Positions 48,759 to 60,700 of a DNA stretch of 64,000 nt are shown piece by piece (position 1 is the stretch's first letter; every line of letters begins with the position of its first letter). The notes under the pieces are model-generated. The model was not told where the DNA came from, ran no database searches, and was given only the letters and a program-made list of their open reading frames with translations. The translations under genes and the position numbers were made by a program. The DNA is from Glandiceps talaboti (lineage: Eukaryota; Hemichordata; Enteropneusta; Spengelidae), in NCBI RefSeq assembly GCF_964340395.1, contig NC_135557.1:18093625-18157624 (forward strand). Reading direction: 5' to 3'.

Positions 48759-51700
48759 GTGTCTCTGTCTGTCTCCATTTGTCTATCTATCTGTCTGTCA
48801 GACACTCTGACTTTCCCTCTATTCGTCTATCTTGCTTAAAATTCCCCTTCCCTCACCAAACACAATTATAGTAACATTCTGAAATGTACAACTGAGAGTT
48901 ACTTTTACAACTTGATAGTAAAATTTGTGACCATTCATTCTGTAGACCACCCAAAAGATCAGTACAGACTTCTGAATATTCCACAAAATGATAATTTTTT
49001 GTGGATAACCTTTACATATTCAAATCCTGAATTCCTCAGGGACACCAAACCTTCACTAACTTGTTTTCAAAGGTCTCAACAAACCTGGAGTCTATATAGT
49101 AATAGCCATTTGAATACCTGGATTTAGCATTAGGTAATCCCCTCTGATTTATGCAGTGTGTTTTGTATAGTGAGTCCTTGTACACTTATTCTTAGACATT
49201 CCTGGCATGATTGCATCAATTAGTCAAAGAAATCTACCTTGCCAAGGTTTGCTTATTTAAAATGGATACCAGTAAGAATTGAGTCTGTCTTGATGCCAAC
49301 TGTGGTGTGTGAGTGAATCCTATGATACTGGAAAGGTACTAGACTAAAATTGAGTGTTTGAAATCTGTGTTTCAGAGTCACTTAAAAGTTTTGTATGACA
49401 TAATTTTGTTGGAATGTACTGACTCATCTAAATGGTTCTGTAATATGCTGTAGTAGAGTTAAATGTAGCACAAGCTAAGTTTACAAGATTGTTACTCAGG
49501 TGAAAATACTTGCATACAAATTAAACTGTTCATGTTCTAAATCTAAACCAGTATAAATTATAATAGTATTAAACATGGATGTGTGTCTTAGGGTGGTGGT
49601 GGTGGTGGTGGTTGTGGTGGTGGGTGGGGGGGGGATACACATAGTTTTCTAGTGTTTTAGCACGTCAATGGCATAATGTTGGGATTCCTCAGCACTTTAA
49701 TTAAATTCTCTTACCAATCCTCAGGAATATCATCGCATCACAGTAACATGTTGTCAACAAATGATTAGCCCTATGTGTAGTCAATGAGGGTCCACAGTAC
49801 AATTATGTACTAGATATAGGTACATACAAACCAGCCCTTTTACTGTAGTGATGCGATGCTCTGAGGACTGTGAGAGAGTCTACAATTTAATCTACATGTA
49901 TAGTATCTAAATTATTAAATCATTATGTATTTTGTCCAAATACCAGGTTTGAATGCCATCAAGAGTAAGAGATGGTTGACAAAACAGAGTACTTCATTTT
50001 GTATGTACATTCAGGTGTGAACAAATCCACTGGTCCTGGGGCTGGGACTAGTGATTTTTTTGGGCAGACCACACAAATTTTACCTTGTCTGGTCCGTTGG
50101 ACCAGTACCTTACTCTTAATAACTATGTTAAAAAGTTTTCTGAATATACAGATTCATAGGTAAGATTTAATGTTTCACATTAGCGGGACCTGGGACCACT
50201 TATTCTTTCAGCAGGACCACTGGATTTTTTAAGGCACTTGTCCGGGGACCACCAGTTCACAAAATGATTTGTTCACCCCTGACATTGTACAGATACATGT
50301 AACTTACATTATGCACAAAATACTCCCCATCCCAGCCCCCACCATCATGTACATATGTAGTACACAAAATATTCTCCCCTCCTGAAACACACACCAACAC
50401 CATGAAAAATGGATCTGAAGTTTCTTCAGCTTAACTTTATTTCAGGCTTGTTACACTGTATAGACTTAAAAAATCCCCCCACCCTCAACTATCATACAGT
50501 ATCCCCCCCCCCCCCCCCCCCAACTTAGCTTACCACCACCACTATGAACTTTGTTACTTCAGGTCCATTCCAATGTTGTATACAGTATATACCTACAACT
50601 TGTACAGTTACCAGTTTGTGTTGACTTGTCAAATACAGCCAGTGTTTACACTGAGTAACACATTCAGTGGCAATGTCAGATATGTTTTGTACAGGTGTGT
50701 TGTTGATCAACATCGAGTTGTCATTGGCATTTCTTTGTATGGCCAATGTCAATGTAAACATGACCAGTGTACAAACCATTAGTGAGCAAACAGCTACCAT
50801 GTCATGATTGTTACCACATTGAAACTTTTGAGTGGAAGGATTAACAACTTGAAGGTTCTCTCTAAGTATGAGTCCACCCTATTGTCTCATGAAAACTATA
50901 GCAAAATTTTTGCCATGAAATTTTTGTAGCAGAAAAGGAAGCGTGGTAACAGCCACAGATTTCCATACCTTGCACCAACCTTAAGTTTGGTGGAATTTAA
51001 GTAAAAACTAGTATGGAACTCAAGTAAACTGACAGGGGGAACCCAGGTAAACTTTCACTATTCTTACTGCTAGACCCCCTCGGGCTATTCTGCTCACTGT
51101 GAAGGCAACCAAAGGTCGCTAGTGAGGTTCCACCCACCATAAGGCGACCTTTGGTTGCTTGTCATATCGCATCATAAGAAAGCCTGAGGTCTAGCAGCTA
51201 GACTAAACTTTCACTTGCTTACTGTTTAAAAAACATGGATAGGAAGTCCTGCTAAAATGACCAGAAAACTTAATATGATGAAAACTCATCTGTACAAACG
51301 TTCAGTCTAAGTTCTTGAATTTAACTTCATATTGCACCAAAATTTTCAAGTAGTTCATCAAAGCTTTTGCCAGGTATCCACCATGGCTTCGTCAGTGTTT
51401 TCTGAAGTCATGACACATTACTGGAATTTCTAAGTAAAATTAACAAAAACACTTTAAAGATAAGAGCATATCTAGAAATCCCGGCGTTGACTGATATAGG
51501 GCGAAAGTTCACAAACTATATCTGAAATGTCTCAAAATATTTTCCAAATGAAAATATTAGATTTGTATTCTTCTGAGTTTCATTGAATTGGTGAACACAG
51601 TGAGAATACATATACATATGTCTAGTCCTCATGGGATTGACTGATAGGGTCAAAGTTCACAGACGGATCTTTCACTTTCAAAATATTTTAGAGTAAACAT

Positions 51701-54700
51701 ATTTTCGATCAGGTTTGTTTTCACCAGGGTTTCCTTACGTCAATACTGGTAACATCGCTAAAAATATGTCTAAAAATATGTCTTTAGTCGTTACTGTTTT
51801 AACTGATACATGTATAGAGTAAGAAATTCCAGCTTATTTTCAAGTATGAAATACTTCAAATTAGATTGGTATTTACCAGGGTTTCTTTGAACGAGAATGA
51901 ACTCGTAACAAAAAGACTGTTTAGTAATCTCAGGTTTGCCTGACCCATGTATGAAAAGTTGGTCCACAGACCATCGTTAGCTTTCAAAATAATTTCAAGT
52001 AAAAATATTTTCAATTAGTTTTGTATTCACCGGATAAACCCTGACCCTTTTTACTCCTCTAAGAGTCCTTATAAATTATGTTCATTGTGAGTTTACTGGC
52101 AGACAACCCAGTGAGTGACCTCCAGGTTTGATAAACTCGTCAAGTTGTTATAATAGGAAGACTGCCCACACATAAAAGGGGAAAGGTCATTAGTGAATGT
52201 GATGTGAATAGGAATGTGTGCTGTTGAAGCTAACTGTGTTTGTATCACAGTGAATGGGGTATTTAAATGACGGCCATTGGAAGATGGACAGAAGACCTGT
52301 CTTTATTTGAATACAATCTATTTGACCATTGTCACAGGCAATTTGAGGTTTTGAACTTGAATGATGCTGGGTAGTGATGTATTAACAATGGACTTGTTTA
52401 TTTGAATACAGGCTATTTTCCCCATTGTCATGTGATTAGTCTAGAGTTCCTATGCAGTATAGTTACGATTTACACCTCCACTCACACAAAGTTGGCAACC
52501 AGACTATCACACGATTGGCAGTCTTGAACTTGAATAATACTGCGTAGTGATGTGTTAACAGTTGACTGTTTATTTGAAAACAATCTATTTGGCCATTGCC
52601 ACAGGTAGTTAGAGATTCTGTGGACAAAGTACAGAAGTCAGAACATTTGGCTGCAGAGTTTAAATGCTTGACTAGATCAGATAGTAAATAGACATTACAT
52701 ACATGTATCATCTGTAGAACCCCAAATGTAGGAAAACTTGTCCAAGATCTGAATCAATGTCTTACAGCAGACATTACTACTTGATATACCAACCCAGAAA
52801 CTTATCTAGGTCTTACTACATGTATCTCAAGAAGCTATTTTTGGATAGCTTATCGATATAATAAGACTTAGATAAGTTTATCAAACTGGGCTAAAACGTA
52901 AAAGTACTATCACTGCCATGAGTTACAAATGTAGCAGAAAGGCATGGAGATCCATCATACAAAGTGTGTTACTTATTCAAGTATATCTGACAAGTTTTAC
53001 GACTAACAAATTTTGGGTCACTACTGGCCAGAGATGTCTCATAAGTTTATACTAGCCTACAATATATTTTGTACATTTAGACCAGATGGGAATTGTGTAG
53101 CATTATGACATATGCTTAACAAGTTAGACAAAGAAGGTCTTGTGCTCTGTGTACTGCTACTGGTATAACTGCCTGTGGAGTGACCTTTTTACAACAAGGC
53201 TACCAAGCCAACTAATTTTCAAGATGATTTGCTAGACATATGATCCTCAGATGAGGTCACAACACAGGAGGTTTGCAACACAGGGACCTGTGATATGTCA
53301 AACCTTGTCAACATTCCCAATAAGGTCACAACATAGAGGTTTTCAACATAGGGACCTGTGACATTTCAAACTTTGTCAACATTTCCAATGAGGTCACAAC
53401 ACAGGAGGTTTTCAACACAGGGACCTGTGACATGTCAAACTTTTTCGACAATCCCAATGAGGTCATAAAATAGGGGTTTTCAACACAGGGACCTGTGACA
53501 TGTCAAACTTTGTCAACATTCCCTATGAGGTCACAACACAGGAGGTTTTCAACACAGGGACATGTGACATGTCAGACTTTGTCAACATTTCCAATGAGGT
53601 CACAACACTGGAGGTTTTCAACACAGGGACCTGTGATATATAAAACTTTGTCGAAATTTGCTTAGAAGTGTGAAATGAAGTTCAGCAATCGTATTGACGG
53701 CAGACCATCTCCCCCTAAATGAACAAAGTTTGTTTATTGAGCTTGTGTGACATTCTGATCGTCTGTTAGGATCCAGTAGTTCAAGCAAAAAAACAAAGTG
53801 GAAGATAACTTTCAATTGCCATCAAAGCATTTTAAGTCCTTGACTAAATTCTGACTTGCACAACATTTATCAGTTTTAATAGCCCATTGAGTCTCTGGGT
53901 GAAGTACGGGTGCCTGGCTTAAATCTTGAAGTCTGCGCAATCATCATGTATGCCAGCATTTTAGATCTAAACTTATTTAAATTTATTTTGATAGCTGAAA
54001 TAAATCATCTTGAAAGTGGAATACTTTGTATCCGTGAAGTCTGACAAATCATGGTAAATACTGACAAATGTGTGTAATTATGTGTGAACCAATACACTAA
54101 GTCATTATAGTCTAATAGTGATGTGGTACTCTGTTTGGTGCCAAACTAAAGTGTTACCAAAGTGTGGAAAATTGCCTGGTTACCAAATTTATTGCATGCT
54201 AAAATAAATATATATAATTCACATTAGATTACAGTGTAGGTCTCAGGGGAACTTGTATACCATTCATGTATGCATTTAATATGATTAAAATATTCTGCAA
54301 CATTACGCTTGGATTTTGGTGATATACAAATTCTTTTGATTTATTAATTGAAATATTCTGATCCATATATCATATCAGAACCATTGGAATTATCCATTCA
54401 TTCCAGGTATAAACTGAATTGAGAATAGAAATGGAGTGCCATGATGTAAGAAATGGCAGTGTGCCATATCAAAGATAGCCTCAATATTTCTTGTCTGCAG
54501 ATTTTGACAAATGTTCCTCGGAATGTAGTTAGCTACCTGTAGACTTGAAGGACTAAACGCTACTACACTATTTCCGCTAGTATAAATCCATGCCCCACCA
54601 TACACATAATGTGTGCAAAACGTTAACGAAAATTTAGAATTGAACTTGATGTACATGACGTGAGTCACATTTACATATACTGATTATCTGATTTTAATGT

Positions 54701-57700
54701 CTAATTATGTATTCGACCAATCACGTTCTATGGTGGAATGCCATTCGAGACCAGTGTAACTGAAGAATCTGAGTAGACTGGAAGGACGAGTGAAAATTCA
54801 AAGAAATAAAAATGTGACTGAGGATAGCGGAAATAGTATTGTTGTATATAGTGCTTCAAGTCTACAGATATACACATGTACTTTCATGAGCAAGAGAGTA
54901 TTTCTCATGATAAAAGGGTTTTGTGATGCTCATTTTATCACTACTTGTTTTTCGTAATGACAAAGCTCCTTTATATATTTCCCTTCATCTCACACACATA
55001 TTTTGCTCCACTGAGCAAAGAAACACATTGGGGAATAATATGAAATGTGTTGATAATTTATGAGAAATTATGGACAGTAATATTTGTAAATTGCACTGAC
55101 CCTTGAATAAACTCTGCCACTTAAAGTATATATGTACATAATTGATTGAAGAGATAATTGTAATCTGTAATGTGTGTCTGATATCAAATATATACACATG
55201 AACTACTTAACATTTAAATGCAATTAATCAAACAAGATTTTACAGAAGATAGCATTGTAATGAATTTAGTCTTTACTTTGATTTCACAGTCTAGGAGTTG
55301 CTAGTGAGGTCCACAGGGCTCAAAATTAATTTAATTTCTTCTTTGGTACATGTAGACCCAGGAGCTGAATACATGTACCCAGGGATGGTGATCAGTAGTC
55401 CCATATTTCTGAACTTGAATTTGAAACACAGTATTCTCATTGGAAATGTGTGTGTTATCTAAATATGTTCATGTTTCTAAGTGTTCTGCCATTTATTGTT
55501 GCATTATCAGTGGTGGTAGCCTGCTATATTGGCACGCTACAGATTACTAGCTACAAATTATGGTACCCACATGACTGTTATTGGTAGGTTGTTGACCCAT
55601 AGTCTAGAAACTATACATGTTGGCTCATTTTCTTAGATCTCTCTCTCCATGTATAGTCAAATGGGCAAATTCAACTGAAAATCTCTAGTGAAATCTCAAG
55701 CTGGGGAAAGGGTGAACAGCGCTTGTCAGTTGTAATCCATCACTCACTGACAAGCGGTTGTAATTGGTTACTCCAAACTTAGCCTGCAGTCATGAAGTAC
55801 TAAAGTGAGAACAACATAACATGTTTATATCAACGCTCCAATAGCATTGAACTACTGCTGTCAGTGGTAATTGAATAGAATGATTATGCTAAAGAAACCA
55901 TTTGACTTTACAGCGGGGAGAGATCTTGAAAGACAGCCCACTGGACTAGATGATTCAGGACTACCAATAATTTCATGTCCTGAAGGAACTGCATTGTGCA
56001 ATGATTACAGGAAACAGACTTGTCTGGGTTAGAAGATAATGTAATCTTAATCTGTTGAGGATGGACTGGACCATCACAAAGTACTTAATTACCTGTATGC
56101 AACAAGGGTTTCTTGTTATATAATCAGGCATATTTTTAGTTGTATCTACTGGGTGTGTTCAAATTGGGTTTTACATTGTAGACTAGATTTGGGATATATT
56201 TAGATTTTCTTTTTGTTTGCAAGTTTAAAGTACTATGGAAAGAGGGTCTATGCAGAAAAATTATCAGTATTTGGGAAGAGGTTAGGGTTAAGGACTGGTT
56301 TGAAAATTTAACTGTGTTTTTCACTGTTTTCAGTGTTTAGCCATTGCTGAGTACTATGTTTGTACATACATACATACATACATACATACATACATACACA
56401 CATACATACATACATACATACATACATACATACATACATACACACATACATACATGCATACATGTAGTGTATTGTACACATCTGGGATGGAGAGTGACTG
56501 GACTGGGAAAGAAAGTTTGTTGTTAGTACTCCTGCGGGCTGGGAGCATTGGTTTGGTACATGTAGGGGGTGTGCCTGCCATGGTGCATGTAGGGATGTGT
56601 CTGCCATGGTACATGTAGATGTGTGCCTGCCATGGTACATGTAGATGTGTGCCTGCCATGGTACATGTAGATGTGTGCCTGCCAGGGATGTGCCTGCCAT
56701 TTGCTGAGCCATGGTACATGTAGGGATGTGCCTGCCATTTGCTGAGATTTACAAATGTAAACTGTGATGCAGTAGAGCTCAGGGAGACATAATCCAAATC
56801 AAATATTAAATGTGTATAACGCAATTCTTTGCATACACCATGTTGTGGCAGGTGTGTGCCTATGATAATACTGTGTATTATATAGAAGGCGTCATTTCTT
56901 AATTGGTTTTGAAATGAAACTGCCATACATCATGATATCGTGATTGTATAACTAATACCATACTATATTAGTCAGACTGTTTTGATAATTTAATTAAAAT
57001 TAAACTCATGTATGAATTCAGTCAGTCAGTCCATTATTTGTAATTTATGCACACAATACATCATTTTAAGGTAAAAAGACTCATAATTAATCATAAATGG
57101 GTCACCATTACTTGAGAGCAGCACCAGAATATTAATAGATCTGTCAAATTAAAACCTCCAGCTTGAATGTAAGTGGCATGAAGACGTGATAACATCACAT
57201 TTATATCACTGCTCCAATAGCATAAACTGTTAAACAAATGGTAGCGGTTGATCGTAAAAACTGAATTTGGTGCTAGAGAAATCCATTGAACTATAGAGTG
57301 GAGTTGATCATAGAGTGTACAGGCCTAAACTACTGCTGGTAATGGTATAAATTCTGACTTAAATTGTGAGTGGTTCTAGCCTAGATCCTATATGGTATCA
57401 TTACAATTTATACCTCCACTGGTTTAGTTAGAGATCACATTGGCATCCAGACTGGAGTGGTTCTCAATTTGAAATAGCAATATCCCCTAGAGTGTTTACA
57501 TGTATAGCTTGGTGTCGGAAGGTTAAAGGTCAACATGTGTTCATGGCCAGGAGTAGGACTTTATGAGGGCATGCCTTCCTGAACTACATCACACAATTGT
57601 AAATAAAGTACACTAAGAAACTTCAAGAAAGGTCAACATGTTCATGGCCAGGTAGTACTAGTAGTGCAAACTTTAGGAGAGATTGCCTTCCTGCTTCACA

Positions 57701-60700
57701 ATACATGAAGGAATTGTAAGTGAAAGCAGCTGACTGTTTGCACTGTAAATTGGGCCATATGCTGAATTATTGGGTCAGTGCCAAACTACCATGTGTAGGC
57801 TGCTTTCCTTTTCACAGTGACAGGATGTACATGTATATATGCAATATGACCTCATTTCCTGTTGATCTATAACAGTGTATGTGCAACACTTAATAGCTTT
57901 GACTCACTTCTGGGAAAAGAGTTGTATATATTATATACACACCAAGGTTGTCTATATCCTGTGAATTCTATCAAACAAAGGGTACAGTACATTATTTAAA
58001 CTTAAAGGCAAAGTTTTTCAATCCCAGGTTCTTACATTAGTGTCAGTACATCATCAGTGGAGCTATAAAGATTACATAGATTTATTCTTTTTATTCTACA
58101 GCAAAGTTTTCTAATACCTCAACTGTTTTCTACACCTACATTTTAATCGAAATTTGAACTTGGTCTTTAAATAACTTTTTTAGTTCTTGTATATTTTCTT
58201 TCAACTAATTTTCTAGGACTTTATCAGGGGGATTTTCATGACTACATATATTTTGTATTAGTACAAAATATAATTATATATGATAAATTATTATTTCACT
58301 GAGAACGAGGAAACAACATTGTGGATTGTATATATGTATTTATCAAGTCTAGATGCCAATGTGGTTTCTACCTAAACTGTGAATGTGAGTGGAGGTGTAA
58401 ATTGTAATGATACCGTATAGGGACTAGACTAGTCCTTGTCAGGGGTGAACAAATCCACTGGTCCTGGGTCTGGGACTAGCAATTTTTTGGGCGGACCACA
58501 CAAATTTTACCTTGTCTGGTCCGTTGGACCAGTACCTTACTGTTAATAACTATGTTAAAAAGTCATCTGAATATACAGATTCATAGGTAAGATTTAATGT
58601 TTCACATTAGCAGGACCTTGGACCACTAATTCTTTCAGCAGGACCACTGGATTTTCTAAGGCACTGGTCCTGGGACCACCAGTTCACAAAATGATTTGTT
58701 CACCCCTGCTTACATTGCTAGTATTTATCAAGTCTAAGTCATTGAACAAGCCAGACAGTTCTGAGTTAAGGTACACGGGGAAGAATCGCCTTGACTATTT
58801 ACGACGTAATCCGACACAGCACGAAGTGTTTTGGACTTTGAACTTATTTGCATATGTCAAATTGTCCATGCTCACGTCCCACCACGGCCAGTCAGAGAGG
58901 AGGAACATTTTAGTCCAATATTCATGCTCCTTTACCAAAATATACTCAAGAATTGTCATTCCTGACAAAAAAAATTCTTATTTACTGCACTAATGTTTCA
59001 AAATTCCCGCGATGTCACAACCAATGCACTATCGGGCGATCCGTTATGCAGAGACCTACTTCCGCATTCCACTCCATTATCATGGCGCCACCCGTAACAT
59101 CTCATGAATATTTATTAAAAACGTCATCTTCGGCTTCATTCGGCAAGATTTTTTCACGTTCGGACTAATCCTTTGACCCAACTTTGCGTGTTAGCGGGAA
59201 GTACCTGGATGATAACGTAGTTCTATGGTAATTCTTCAGACTATGACCTATCGATGTTTGGCACTCGCACATCAGTGAGACTGATCACAAGGTGTCATGT
59301 TGAGATAGACACAATAAAGATAACACACAAACATCCCTTACACTGTTTGCTCTTAGGTACACATGTAACATGGGAGTATCTAGTATGTGTTAAAACTGTA
59401 AGATTTTACCAACTTTCACTGGCTACTGACCATGGATTTTGTTTGAACTTCAACAGATTATACCTTGTGTAGGAGTGTGTATACTGTTACTGTTTGTTTC
59501 ATTAACTAAATAATAGTAGTTATTGCTTTCATGTGTCATGGTGTAAATACAGAACGGAATCATCACCTAACTTATTGTTAGTTTCATCATAGACAGTGGA
59601 GGAGAAATCTGCCCTGTTTATGGTTTCATTTATTTCAAAGCACAGTTTACATGTACATAGTTTAAATGTTCATAAAATCGTGACTGAGATTTGATGCCAC
59701 GGATAGCATCTAGACTATTTAGTTACAGCTCAAGAATTCCCATTGTCCTGTATTCGCATATGAATTATTTATAGCAACTCAGTATGCCACCACAGGCTAA
59801 TAACCACAATTCTTTTGTTTTTATTGTAGGAAAAAATTGATGAGAAGGTTGAGAAACCAGTCAGAGAAATGAAAAGTAAGTCCTGTTAGTTTATGATTTG
59901 GAAATTATTGAATTGAGTATAGTAAAATTTGGCCCGGAAGATCCAGTCCTTGTTTCCGTTTATTTTTTACGGTATAGGTAGTAAGTGGTTACTTAAGTGG
60001 ACCAACAGCCAAACCTTTGAGACTATGGAAATTTTGATAGCATGCCCAGTCCCAATCTGAGTAAAATCTGACACAATATACCATAGGTGTTCTCGAGCAA
60101 AACGAGAGCACTGAGTGAATTAACTCTATCAATGTGAGTGCGTAATGTGCCGAAACATATGGGTACAGTACTTCAGAGTGCTCTATTTGAAAAGAGCATG
60201 AGCACAGAGTGCAGGCAACAATGTTTATTGTTTGGTCATTCTCTATCTTTCAATTTCAAACGTTGAGTATTATATTGTAAGATAGATTCTGATTGGTTAC
60301 TTGTAAGTACTAGATTGGGTCTGAGAACACCTATGGTATTGTGTCAGACAGCGTGCGAAATTAACGCCGGTCCTTCGGCCCGAGACCAACAGATTTCCGT
60401 TCGGACCGACAGTTTTTCAGAATTACAACAACTTATCGGTCCTTATGACCGACTGAAATTTGGAGTAAATAATAACTGTTATTCAAAGATATATCCAATT
60501 TCACCTACATGAATCTGATCTTGTGTTACCTATTTTACTCTCGACATCATCTCATTCAAGTCAATCGACACAGAGCTAGCTCGCTCCGTGTTGTTGTCAA
60601 TGTTGATATCATGTCTACATACATGTATGACGTAGCATACAGCATTTGCTTTATGAAATTATGTTAGCAAACACATGGATTGATGTACGTCCTGTCATGT

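Larger units (their letters stand above)
45194..59829. other. Intron 2 of the SPARC-like gene (14.6 kb)
   Basis: Bounded by AAG|GTATTT and TTGTAG|GAA. It holds no convincing further exon. It carries microsatellites, two minisatellites, five family T MITE remnants, a pair of CAGGGGTGAAC-ended elements, several foldbacks and one tiny palindromic insertion, each listed separately. First-half introns of this size often hold enhancers, but none can be pointed out. Confidence 0.6.

Noticed and set aside
53250-53650. Regularly spaced repeats as a CRISPR-like array
   Set aside because: The units are contiguous diverged minisatellite copies without unique spacers, and the genome is animal.
56308-56926. 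Minus-strand frames of 134-190 codons with His/Gly/Thr repeats
   Set aside because: They translate a 26-bp minisatellite and an adjoining CATA tract; the repeat is not a multiple of three in all units.
58953-59168. Short frame containing MAPPVTSHEYLLKTSSSASF as a small gene
   Set aside because: Only about 28 codons follow the first good ATG, there is no domain, and no splice or poly(A) support was seen.
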